This document shows positions 10,084 to 18,041 of a stretch of 64,000 nucleotides of DNA, one piece after another (the stretch's first letter is position 1; each line of letters starts with the position of its first letter). Both the position numbers and the translations under genes were made by a program. The notes under the pieces were generated by a model. That model saw only the letters and a list, made by a program, of their open reading frames with translations, had not been told where the DNA came from and did no database searches. Location: positions 496,001-560,000 of the forward strand of contig NZ_CABHMS010000002.1 in NCBI RefSeq assembly GCF_902167635.1, given 5' to 3'. The DNA comes from Chitinophaga vietnamensis (GTDB lineage Bacteria; Bacteroidota; Bacteroidia; Chitinophagales; Chitinophagaceae).

Positions 10084-11382
10084 ATGCAGCAGAGTACAGC
10101 CTATTTTCATCAATATGTAAAAGAGCATGCGCGGCAACAGCAGCTGGTGGTGCAGCCGCGCATGGGCTTCAGCGACCGGTCGAAGATGCGCTTTGGCCTC
10201 AGTGAGGTGAAGCGCCTGGATGCGCCTACCATCGGCACGATCACGCTGGACAGCTTCACGCGCAGCGGCGATTTTCACAGCGCTGCCAGGGCCGTAGCGG
10301 AGGGCATGCAGCTCAATGGTTACCCGATCGTAAGTTATCCCCGCGAAGAGAATATGCAGCTCATCGAAGGCTTGCGCGAGCCGGGCTTTCCCGTGCAGAT
10401 ACGCCATGGTAGCCCTTTGCCCGTGGAGATATTCAAAGCCACCATCAACGCCGGCATCGATGCCATTGAAGGCGGGCCGATATCTTATTGTTTCCCTTAT
10501 GGCCGCATTCCGCTCGCACGCAGCATGGAAGCCTGGCGCACCTGTTGCCAGCTCTTCGGCGCCGCCAGCGATGATCCCTGGCATATCGAAAGTTTCGGCG
10601 GTTGTATGATGGGGCAATTGTGCCCACCCGCAATCCTGATCGCCATCACCATCGCAGAAGCGATCTTCATGATACGCAATGGCGTGAAGTCTTATTCACT
10701 GAGCCTGGCGCAAGGTACGCACACCTCGCAGGATGTGGCCGCGCTGCATGCATTACGGCAGCTGGGCCTCAAATACCTCGGGCCGCAGAGCGACTGGCAC
10801 ATCGTATTCTATACGTTCATGGGCAAGTTCCCGCAGTCGTACCATGGCGCGAGAGCGTTGATAGAAGAGAGCGCCCGCGCCGCTGTGAAGGGAGGCGCAG
10901 AAAGATTGATCGTGAAGACGGTGAAAGAGGCGCACCAGATCCCTTTGATAGAAGATAATCTCAATTCGCTGGCCTGGTGCCATCAGGCCGCCACGGCGGA
11001 AAGGCAGCGCAGCGGGCTGCCGGAGGGCGTGGCTGCCTGGACCGCGCAGATATACGAAGAGGCCGACTTCCTCATCGACTTGTTGCTGAACCTCGACAGC
11101 GACCTGGAAAAAAGCATGGCGAAAGCCTTCAAGCGGGGCTATTGGGATGTGCCGTATTGCCTGCATCCGGATAACCGCCGCCTCACGGGCGCGCAGCTGG
11201 ACGAAGCCGGATTTATTTACTGGTCGGACCCCGGCAAGATGCCCTTCACAGGCCATATCCGCAACAATGCCGTGCGACGGAAGAAGCAATTATCCTCCGG
11301 GGAGTTGTTGCACATGCTGTCTTTCAATCAGCAAAAGTATGATGGTCTTTATATCCCGGAAGAACAATTATCTACACCATAA
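10084..11382 (+). CDS. glmE: Methylaspartate (glutamate) mutase, epsilon/E subunit
   Basis: Catalytic TIM-barrel subunit of adenosylcobalamin-dependent glutamate mutase, which interconverts L-glutamate and (2S,3S)-3-methylaspartate. Family hallmarks are MGFSDRSKMRFGL near the N-terminus, IRHGSPLPVEI, the strongly conserved AIEGGPISYCFPYGR, and ESFGGCMMGQLCPP. It has 432 residues against about 480 in the clostridial enzyme, with a shorter N-terminus. The small B12-binding subunit gene follows 27 nt downstream. Inside an NRPS operon, as in lipopeptide clusters that contain GlmA/GlmB, the enzyme most likely supplies 3-methylaspartate as a peptide building block rather than acting in glutamate fermentation. 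That role is inference; the family call is secure. Confidence 0.95.
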   Translation: MQQSTAYFHQYVKEHARQQQLVVQPRMGFSDRSKMRFGLSEVKRLDAPTIGTITLDSFTRSGDFHSAARAVAEGMQLNGYPIVSYPREENMQLIEGLREPGFPVQIRHGSPLPVEIFKATINAGIDAIEGGPISYCFPYGRIPLARSMEAWRTCCQLFGAASDDPWHIESFGGCMMGQLCPPAILIAITIAEAIFMIRNGVKSYSLSLAQGTHTSQDVAALHALRQLGLKYLGPQSDWHIVFYTFMGKFPQSYHGARALIEESARAAVKGGAERLIVKTVKEAHQIPLIEDNLNSLAWCHQAATAERQRSGLPEGVAAWTAQIYEEADFLIDLLLNLDSDLEKSMAKAFKRGYWDVPYCLHPDNRRLTGAQLDEAGFIYWSDPGKMPFTGHIRNNAVRRKKQLSSGELLHMLSFNQQKYDGLYIPEEQLSTP

Positions 11383-11409
11383 ATCTTTACCCTGTTAAAA
11401 ATAGATCAC

Positions 11410-11841
11410 ATGAAACCTATCGCATTACTCACCACGATCCCTTCGGATTCGCACAACTGGAACCTGGTATATATCCAGCTCTTTTTGCAGGAGAATGGCT
11501 TTGAGGTGGTGAACCTCGGCCCCAGCGTGCCTTACGACCTGTTGTTATCTGCCTGTGTGCAGCATCAGCCTGACCTGTTGATCGTATCAACTATTAACGG
11601 TCACGGCTATATTGAAGGCAAGGAATTGATACGCCAGGTGCGCTCGCTGGACAGTATGAAAGAGAAACCCGTTTTCATTGGCGGCAAGCTGAGTACGGAT
11701 GTTAGTATGTCGTATCTTTATGCGGTGGAGTTGGAAGAAGCCGGTTATAACAAGGCTTATTGCAACGACCAGGATATGGAAGATTTCACCCGTCGGTTGC
11801 AGGTGATCCTGCGGCAGTCGCCCGTTAGTAAACAAGTATAA
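11410..11841 (+). CDS. glmS: Methylaspartate (glutamate) mutase, sigma/S subunit
   Basis: Small cobalamin-binding Rossmann-like subunit that carries the B12 cofactor to the E subunit. The DxH motif is present as D13-S-H15, so His15 is the expected lower cobalt ligand. STING (61-65 region) takes the place of the SxL element, and FIGGKLS gives the GG element of the B12 fold. The usual DxHxxG reads D-S-H-N-W-N here, so the glycine is replaced by asparagine. Length of 143 aa is close to the family norm (~137). It sits between glmE and the type II thioesterase gene (3 nt gap). The symbol means glutamate mutase S, not glucosamine-6-phosphate synthase. Confidence 0.93.
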   Translation: MKPIALLTTIPSDSHNWNLVYIQLFLQENGFEVVNLGPSVPYDLLLSACVQHQPDLLIVSTINGHGYIEGKELIRQVRSLDSMKEKPVFIGGKLSTDVSMSYLYAVELEEAGYNKAYCNDQDMEDFTRRLQVILRQSPVSKQV

Positions 11842-11844
11842 CAG

Positions 11845-12549
11845 ATGAAGGTAAACCTGATCACGCTGCCGTATGCAGGCGGTAACAAGTACGCTTACAA
11901 TGCATTGAAACCCTTGCTGCACGGCCATATTTCGATGGCGCCGCTGGAGCTGCCAGGCAGAGGCCAGCGCATGGCCCTGCCCTTGCTGGACGATATCCGG
12001 CAGATGGCGGCCGACCTGGAACAACAGATACAGCCTCATATACAACAGGAATATATACTCTATGGCCATTCGATGGGCGGCATGCTGGGCAACCTGCTGC
12101 TGCACCGCCTGAAGGCCGCCGGCAGCAAGCTGCCGCTACGTTTCATCATCACCGGATGTGGCAGCCCGAAAACAACGCACCTGCGCACTATCCGGCATGT
12201 GCTGCCCGACAAAGCGTTCCGCGAAGAGCTGCGCCAGTTGGGAGGTTTGCCCGATGAGATATTGGAGAATGATGACCTGATGGAATTTTTTCTTCCCATT
12301 ATCCGGGAAGATATGAAAGCATTGGAGTTGTATCAGTACCAGCCACTGGGAAAATATGAAGTGCCCCTTACCGTGATCAGCGGTACCGAAGAGCCTATCA
12401 CGGACGAGATGCTGGCCGGCTGGGCAGATGAATCGGTATATGCGCCTGAGATCAGGCATATGAAAGGTAATCACTTTTTCATCCTCGACCATTTTAAAGC
12501 ATTGGCGGAGATGATCAATCATGAAACGGAGAAAGTTGTTTTTGGATGA
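11845..12549 (+). CDS. Type II thioesterase (editing/release)
   Basis: Alpha/beta hydrolase of the GrsT/RifR type found beside NRPS genes. It usually hydrolyses misprimed or stalled acyl groups from carrier-protein phosphopantetheine arms. Seen: the N-terminal LPYAGG oxyanion element, the nucleophile elbow GHSMGG with Ser76, and a C-terminal GNHFFIL with the catalytic His; an acidic residue lies before it in the EEPITDE region. At 234 aa it has the normal length. The stop overlaps the next gene's start as ATGA. Since the NRPS visible here lacks its own thioesterase domain, this protein could also take part in product release, which is inference. Confidence 0.93.
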   Translation: MKVNLITLPYAGGNKYAYNALKPLLHGHISMAPLELPGRGQRMALPLLDDIRQMAADLEQQIQPHIQQEYILYGHSMGGMLGNLLLHRLKAAGSKLPLRFIITGCGSPKTTHLRTIRHVLPDKAFREELRQLGGLPDEILENDDLMEFFLPIIREDMKALELYQYQPLGKYEVPLTVISGTEEPITDEMLAGWADESVYAPEIRHMKGNHFFILDHFKALAEMINHETEKVVFG

Positions 12550-13238
12550 TCACGTATTCTTATTTTCTGTATAATCGTCCGCTGGATGAACGTTTGTATA
12601 ACGCGCTGCTGCAGTGCGTACCGGAGCATATGCGTACGGCCATCGTGAAGTGCCGCCGCTGGGAAGACCGCCAGAACCGGCTGTTTGCCCGCCTGCTGCT
12701 GCGCGACCTGCTCTTTGCAGAAGGTTATGCCCCCGACTCACTCGAACGGCTATACGCCAATGAGTATGGCAAACTGTTCATCGACGACCGCGTGGATTTC
12801 AACCTCTCACATTCCGGTAACCTGGTGATGGTGGCATTGTCTACCTGCGGGCGTATCGGCATCGATGTAGAGCGGAAGGACGGTTTACAGGCGCAGGATA
12901 TCGCCACTGCCTTGCGCAGTGATGAGCTGGAGATGCTCCGGCAGCCGGTATCCCAGGAGGCCGTGTATCATCTCTGGACAAAAAAAGAGAGCCTTGTAAA
13001 GGCAAGAGGGCAGGGGCTTTCCCTCGATGTGAAAGCCATCTACCTGTATGCCGACCGTGGCGTGCTGAAAACCGGCAACTGCCATGAAACCTGGTACTAT
13101 CACCCGTTACAAATACATACCGATTACATCGCGGTGCTCTGTTCCGAGGCCGCCAACCCGATCCTGCGCTATGCCCCCGCAGAAGACCTGATAGACCGCG
13201 CCATCCGGCATTCGGGCATCGATATTTCGGAAACTTGA
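12546..13238 (+). CDS. 4'-phosphopantetheinyl transferase, Sfp type
   Basis: Activates the carrier domains of the NRPS by transferring phosphopantetheine from CoA to the serine in GGHS/GGDS. Family motifs are all visible: NLSHSGN, GIDVER (Mg-binding acidic residues) and LWTKKESLVKARGQGL, the WxxKEAxxKxxG signature. Length of 230 aa matches Sfp. The ATG overlaps the thioesterase stop (ATGA), which indicates translational coupling. Its presence makes the cluster self-sufficient for carrier activation. Confidence 0.95.
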   Translation: MITYSYFLYNRPLDERLYNALLQCVPEHMRTAIVKCRRWEDRQNRLFARLLLRDLLFAEGYAPDSLERLYANEYGKLFIDDRVDFNLSHSGNLVMVALSTCGRIGIDVERKDGLQAQDIATALRSDELEMLRQPVSQEAVYHLWTKKESLVKARGQGLSLDVKAIYLYADRGVLKTGNCHETWYYHPLQIHTDYIAVLCSEAANPILRYAPAEDLIDRAIRHSGIDISET

Positions 13239-13270
13239 CGCTTTAAAAAACCTCACAACAAGAAATTATA

Positions 13271-15718
13271 ATGAAAGCCTTATTCATTGCTGCGTTGACA
13301 GTTTTGTTAACCGGAACCGTATTGACCGTCCGATCGCAGGACAACAGCGCCCGCCTCACAGGCAACGTAAAAGACGACGCCGGCCAGCCGGTCATCGCCG
13401 CTACCGTAGTGCTCCGCAAAGCGCAAGACTCCTCCGTAGTGAAAGCCGCCCTTTCCGACACTAGCGGCGCCTATGTATTTGAGCAGATACCCTACGGCAA
13501 CTATTTCATCCATATCAGCAGCATAGGCTACCAGAGCGCCACGCTGCGCCCCGTAACGGTGAACAGCGCTGCTTTACAGCTGCCGGAAGGCATCCTGGGC
13601 TCGCATGCCAAATCATTGAAAGGGGTAACGGTAACGGGTAAACGCCCCTTGATAGAACAATATGCCGACCGCACCGTAGTGAACGCAGAAGGCGTGGTAT
13701 CCGCCGCCGGCGGCTCCGCCATGGACGTGTTGGAAAAATCTCCCGGCGTGGCGGTAGACAAGCAAGGCAACATCACCATCCGCGGCAAACAAGGCGTGAA
13801 AGTGTTCATCGACGGCCGCGCCACCTATGTGAATGGCGCCGACCTCGCCGGCATCCTGCGCAACATGCAGGCCAGTCAGATAGACCAGGTGGAGATCATC
13901 TCCAACCCCTCTGCCAAATACGATGCCGCCGGCAACGGCGTGATCAACATACGCACCAAAAAGACCAACGTCAGCGGCTTCAACGGCAGCGTGGCAGTAG
14001 CGTATATACAAGGCCGTTATCCCGGTACTACGCAAAATATAAATTTCAATTACCGCAGCGGCAAATTCAATCTCTTCGGCAACGGCGGTTACAGCTATCG
14101 CAAAGGATTTGAAGACATCTACATCCTGCGCAATTTCCGCAAAGGTCCCGATGGCAATATCCAGACCATCTACGATCAAAACTCTTTCACCCGCAGTACC
14201 AATCAAAGCCTGAACGGCAAGCTGGGACTGGATTTCTATGCATCTGACCGTACTACCCTCGGCGTCGCGGTGAGCGGCTTTCACAACCCCGCCCGCTCCA
14301 ATACCGACAACAATACCCTGCTGAAAAGCCCCGATGGTAAAGTGCAAACACAGGTGATCGCCCCCGCCGATATGGATGGCAAATGGGACAACTCCGAAGT
14401 GGACCTCTCTTTCAAACACCGCTTCGACTCTTCCGAACATGAGCTGAGCATCGATGCCAGCTATCTGCAATATAACACGACGAGCGTGCAGCACTTCAAC
14501 AATAACTATTTTGATGCTGCCGGGAACCCGCAGGAACCAGCACGTATATTCATGGCCGATATGCCCGGCAATATCAAAATATATACTGCCAAAGCCGATT
14601 ACGGCGTGCCACTGGGCTATAAAGGGAAACTGGAGCTGGGCGCCAAATACAGCTATGTGAACACTGATAACAATGCAGCTTACTTCGATCAGAAAGGCGG
14701 CAGCTGGATACCGAATGATTCGCTGAGCAATCACTTTCTATATAAAGAATATGTGTACGCAGGGTATATCAATTACAAGAAGACCATCGGCGATATAGAG
14801 CTGCAAGCCGGCATCCGTGCAGAACAGATGCAGATGAAAGGCCATCAGCTCAATGGCAATGCTTCCTTCGACCGCAGCTATCTTCAATGGTTCCCGTCTG
14901 CCATGATCGCCTATAGCCTCGATCCGCAGAATAAGCTCAGCTTGAGCTACAGTCGCCGCATCGAACGGCCCGATTACCGCAGCCTGAACCCGTTCCGCTT
15001 CTACCTGGATCAATATACCTATGAAGAAGGGAACCCGTACCTGCTGCCGCAATACAGCCACAACGTAGAGTTGAGCCATATCTTCATGGACGGCGCGCTC
15101 ACCACTACGCTGCTGTACAACAAAACCAATGATGTGATACAGGAAGTAGTGCAGCAACGCAGCGCTACCAATGAAACGTTTATCCGTCCGGAGAATATCA
15201 GCACCCGCAGGATCGCCGGTATCAATACCAACCTGCAATTGCCGCTGGGCGATAATCTTACCACCATTGCCTATCTCGAATTTAATAACTACAAATATTC
15301 AGGTATCATCAACAGCGAGCCCTATTCGCTCAGCGCCAATACCTTCTCGGCGCAGCTGCGCCAGCAGGTGAAGCTCTCCGCTGTGTGGATGGTGGAACTG
15401 GCGGGACTCTATACGTCCCGCGCCATCGATGGTACTTTCATTCAGCGGCCGGTAGGCACTTTCAGCTTAGGCCTCCAGCGCGAGCTTTTCAACCGCAAAG
15501 CCACGCTGCGCCTCAATGCGGTGGACCTCTTCCGCTGGTATAAATATGAGGCTACCAGCCGCTATCAGAACGTAGATGTGTATGCCCTCAATCGCTGGCA
15601 AACACAGAACCTGCGCCTCATCTTCACCTACCGCTTCCGCAGCGGTATGAAACTGGCCGAACGTGCCGCGGATAGTGCCAGTCCGGAGAAAGAACGTGTG
15701 AAAATTAAAGAGAAATAA
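13271..15718 (+). CDS. TonB-dependent outer-membrane receptor (outer membrane beta-barrel family)
   Basis: Outer-membrane active transporter energised by TonB. It has a signal peptide (about residues 1-23, ending TVRSQ), a carboxypeptidase-regulatory-like beta-sandwich (ARLTGNVKDDAGQPVIAATV, ~27-100), a plug domain (DVLEKSPGVAVDKQGNITIR, then VFIDGRATYV), and a long C-terminal beta-barrel of the OMP_b-brl_3 type. It is 815 aa and is not a SusC-type protein (no partner SusD). It starts 32 nt after the transferase stop on the same strand, so it is probably in or coupled to the NRPS operon and may import the peptide or its metal complex. A hairpin terminator follows. Confidence 0.9.
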   Translation: MKALFIAALTVLLTGTVLTVRSQDNSARLTGNVKDDAGQPVIAATVVLRKAQDSSVVKAALSDTSGAYVFEQIPYGNYFIHISSIGYQSATLRPVTVNSAALQLPEGILGSHAKSLKGVTVTGKRPLIEQYADRTVVNAEGVVSAAGGSAMDVLEKSPGVAVDKQGNITIRGKQGVKVFIDGRATYVNGADLAGILRNMQASQIDQVEIISNPSAKYDAAGNGVINIRTKKTNVSGFNGSVAVAYIQGRYPGTTQNINFNYRSGKFNLFGNGGYSYRKGFEDIYILRNFRKGPDGNIQTIYDQNSFTRSTNQSLNGKLGLDFYASDRTTLGVAVSGFHNPARSNTDNNTLLKSPDGKVQTQVIAPADMDGKWDNSEVDLSFKHRFDSSEHELSIDASYLQYNTTSVQHFNNNYFDAAGNPQEPARIFMADMPGNIKIYTAKADYGVPLGYKGKLELGAKYSYVNTDNNAAYFDQKGGSWIPNDSLSNHFLYKEYVYAGYINYKKTIGDIELQAGIRAEQMQMKGHQLNGNASFDRSYLQWFPSAMIAYSLDPQNKLSLSYSRRIERPDYRSLNPFRFYLDQYTYEEGNPYLLPQYSHNVELSHIFMDGALTTTLLYNKTNDVIQEVVQQRSATNETFIRPENISTRRIAGINTNLQLPLGDNLTTIAYLEFNNYKYSGIINSEPYSLSANTFSAQLRQQVKLSAVWMVELAGLYTSRAIDGTFIQRPVGTFSLGLQRELFNRKATLRLNAVDLFRWYKYEATSRYQNVDVYALNRWQTQNLRLIFTYRFRSGMKLAERAADSASPEKERVKIKEK

Positions 15719-15742
15719 AACAGGGGGAGTTTTAGTTTAGAT

Positions 15743-15775
15743 AGCCGTGCAAGCGTGAGCTTGTGCGGCTTGTTT
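15743..15775 (+). terminator. Hairpin terminator after the NRPS/receptor operon
   Basis: A 12-bp stem (15743-15754 pairing with 15759-15770, two G-T wobbles, GTGA loop) is followed by a T-rich tract. It lies 25 nt after the receptor stop. It is a plausible Rho-independent terminator for the whole biosynthetic operon. Confidence 0.6.
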
Positions 15776-15869
15776 GTTTGGAGGGGATTGGTGTTGTATT
15801 GGCTTTATACTGGCTTTATACTGGCTTGAAACAGGGAGTAAGGTGGGAGGTGGGTAGTAAGTGCGCTAA

Positions 15870-16516
15870 TCAGATCGTTACAGGCAAAGGGAATCTATCC
15901 TTTATTTCATCCAGGTTTCTTTTGACAACGGTAATTAATTCTTCTGCCAGTTCCCATACCTGGGTGCTACCGGTTTCTGGAAAGTAGCCGATCGCTTTAT
16001 AGTTGTTTTTCGCGTTACGGATAGCTGTTTCGATAACTGCCGGATGGTAGTCGGAGTTAAAGCCACCTTTGATCACACGTGGAATATGTGTTTTCCAGCT
16101 ATTGCATTTGTCAATGTTATGAATCAGGGGTAGCGTATTGTATGCGTGGAAATACAACCAGACTTCGAAGCATGGGTTACTTTGAACGACACGCCAGTGC
16201 GTACGTGTGGCACAGGCTGTTCTGATACTATTGAGATGGGTTCTCCATCTGTCTGTATCGATGATAAACCAAACTTTATCTCTTTCGGCTGTTGCTGCGA
16301 GTTCCTCTTCTTTTTTTCTTGCTATATCGATTAGCCTGTCTGGAGAGCCGCCACCATCTTCACTGCTCACTGGAATGACTTTTACGCGTGGGGATATGCC
16401 ATGAAAAAAATTAAAATAATGAGGTTCTCTATTTTGACCTTCGCAAACTATTATCAAATAAAATGCATCCCGGTAGGGGTTCTTTTTTCGTAAGAGAATT
16501 TACTTGGTTTTGGCAT
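15870..16516 (-). CDS. rloB: RloB-family TOPRIM-like protein, 5' end frameshifted
   Basis: Predicted metal-dependent nuclease partner of the upstream AAA ATPase. The main frame (16457 to 15870) begins at IIVCEG; the glutamate of VCEGxxxEPHYF and the aspartates of FIIDTD fit the E...DxD arrangement of TOPRIM nucleases. No ordinary start exists in this frame: upstream it runs directly into the TAA of the ATPase gene. A normal start, ATG at 16516 with GGGAG about 5 nt upstream, gives MPKPSKFSYEK and then meets a run of six A (16488-16483). A -1 slip, or one missing A, joins it perfectly to KNPYRDAFYLIIVCEG. The joined product would be ~215 aa, normal for RloB. This is therefore a programmed frameshift, a recent inactivation or a homopolymer sequencing error. 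The family call is good; the expression state is unknown. Confidence 0.8.
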
Positions 16517-17861
16517 ATTTCTCCCAGTTTAAATCGACAAAATTTCCCAGAAAGGGTATTGCACCGTATCTGCCGTTTAAGTATCCTTTTCGAATGTCGA
16601 TAGTGTGATGTTCTTTAAATTCGCTCAGTGGGTATAGCTCTGTGGCGCCATGATTGTTTTTTTCGGCAAACCATATTTCATCAGGGCGAAAAATTTCCTG
16701 GTCCAGCAGGTTAGATTCATGAGTAGAAAATATTAATTGCCCCTTTGTTGCTGTATCGAGCGAAAATTTCTTAATTATTTCTTTGATCAGTAGCGGATGG
16801 ATGCTTCTTTCTATCTCATCAATCAGAAATGTTTTAGGTTTGTTGACAATTGAATATAGCGCTGGCAGATACTCCATTAATCTTCTTGTACCATCTGATT
16901 CTTCAGAGAACATGAATCTTGCAGTTCCTTTATCTACATTGTGAGAGAACCATATGCTCTTTGCAACAGGTTTATTATCTTCCATTACAAAGATTACTTC
17001 TTCATATGCATTCCTTCGGGAAGCTATCCGCTCGGGGTTAGCTTTGAGGTTCGCGATGAATCTATTAGCCTCCTGGCGATCGTCCTCGCCAAAATATTCC
17101 TCGATGGGTACTGTTTCAATATGTATATGCTCAATGCCGGTATTGAATGACCTCAGTATATCAGTGGCGAATTTGAAGAAGGTTGCATCTTTTTCAAGTC
17201 GTAAACAAAGACCATGGGGGCGGGCCAATGGAGATATCATTTCAATGCCGTTTTCAAACCAGTTGGCTGCATTTTTATGATGCCCGAAAGCTTCATTTTG
17301 TCTACTTTTCATATGAAATAATACAAGCTTGTTGCGCCCGAGTATTTCATTCTTCAGAAAGGAGGAAAAGAAAGCAGTTTCTTTATTGTCTTCCACTTCC
17401 GGGGAAAATTGAAGTTCCAGGTTGTTCCCATCGACAGTGTCTCTTCGCGTAAATAGTATTTTGTCATCTTTGGTACCCAGGCCGCTGATGAATAATTCTT
17501 CCTCAATAATGATACCCTGGTTAATGGTAAGGCCATAGTAGTAAGGTGTTTCATCTTTGAAAAACTCTATCCCGATATAAACATCTTTGGTGCGACCTTT
17601 TTTATCAAATTTAAAGGTCTCCGTTATAAACTCTATTGGCATTTCACCATCTTTAACAAAATCTCTTAAAAGAGATAATGTATTAATCAGGTTGCTCTTT
17701 CCTGCCCCATTAGCGCCATAGATCACGCTTAACTTCAGTAATTCTACATTGTCGTGCGTTGAAACGTGATGAGCTAAACGTGAGAAGCGACCTGGAAGTA
17801 AGTTGAACTCCGTAAGGTCATTGAAAGAGTAAAGGTTTTTGACAAGCAATCGAATAATCAT
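16500..17861 (-). CDS. AAA/ABC-like ATPase, RloA-type partner of RloB
   Basis: Predicted ATPase sensor subunit of a two-gene defence-like module. It is 453 aa with N-terminal MIIRLLVKNLYSFND, Walker A GANGAGKS at residues 49-56, a long insertion between the nucleotide-binding halves, Walker B FLIDEIERSIHPLL (D348, E349), and an H-switch FSTHES near 381. This is the AAA_15/AAA_21 organisation of RloA, AriA (PARIS) and OLD-like ATPases. The downstream rloB start overlaps its last codons. Base composition is lower in GC than the flanking genes, consistent with horizontal acquisition. A palindrome lies 2 nt upstream of the start codon. Confidence 0.85.
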   Translation of the reverse strand: MIIRLLVKNLYSFNDLTEFNLLPGRFSRLAHHVSTHDNVELLKLSVIYGANGAGKSNLINTLSLLRDFVKDGEMPIEFITETFKFDKKGRTKDVYIGIEFFKDETPYYYGLTINQGIIIEEELFISGLGTKDDKILFTRRDTVDGNNLELQFSPEVEDNKETAFFSSFLKNEILGRNKLVLFHMKSRQNEAFGHHKNAANWFENGIEMISPLARPHGLCLRLEKDATFFKFATDILRSFNTGIEHIHIETVPIEEYFGEDDRQEANRFIANLKANPERIASRRNAYEEVIFVMEDNKPVAKSIWFSHNVDKGTARFMFSEESDGTRRLMEYLPALYSIVNKPKTFLIDEIERSIHPLLIKEIIKKFSLDTATKGQLIFSTHESNLLDQEIFRPDEIWFAEKNNHGATELYPLSEFKEHHTIDIRKGYLNGRYGAIPFLGNFVDLNWEKYAKTK

Positions 17862-17863
17862 TG

Positions 17864-17950
17864 CGTGAAATTTTCACGTGAAAATATGTTTTTTTATTAA
17901 GATGGGGTGTATATTTATTGATTTTATATGTAATTCGTGTATTTTTCACG
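17864..17950. promoter_or_regulatory. CGTGAAA/TTTCACG palindromes between rloA and the SDR gene
   Basis: A perfect odd palindrome, CGTGAAA-T-TTTCACG, occupies 17864-17878 next to the rloA start. Another CGTGAAAA half-site overlaps it (17877-17884), and a further CGTG...TTTCACG pair occurs at 17936-17950. The surrounding 75 nt are AT-rich and contain the divergent promoters. The arrangement looks like operator half-sites that could repress the ATPase/RloB pair. No regulator is identified. Confidence 0.45.
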
Positions 17951-18041
17951 CGATGGACGGACAGGTTCGTGCGGCAGTATCCGTATTCAATTAAACCAAT
18001 CTTTCTTTTTTTCTGTTAATCATACAATCAAACCACCTCAC

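Noticed and set aside
13613-14734. 373-codon antisense frame within the TonB receptor gene
   Set aside because: Shadow of the receptor coding strand; no start context or domain.
15796-15826. Short tandem repeat TGGCTTTATAC after the receptor terminator
   Set aside because: Only about two and a half copies; too short to support a functional call.
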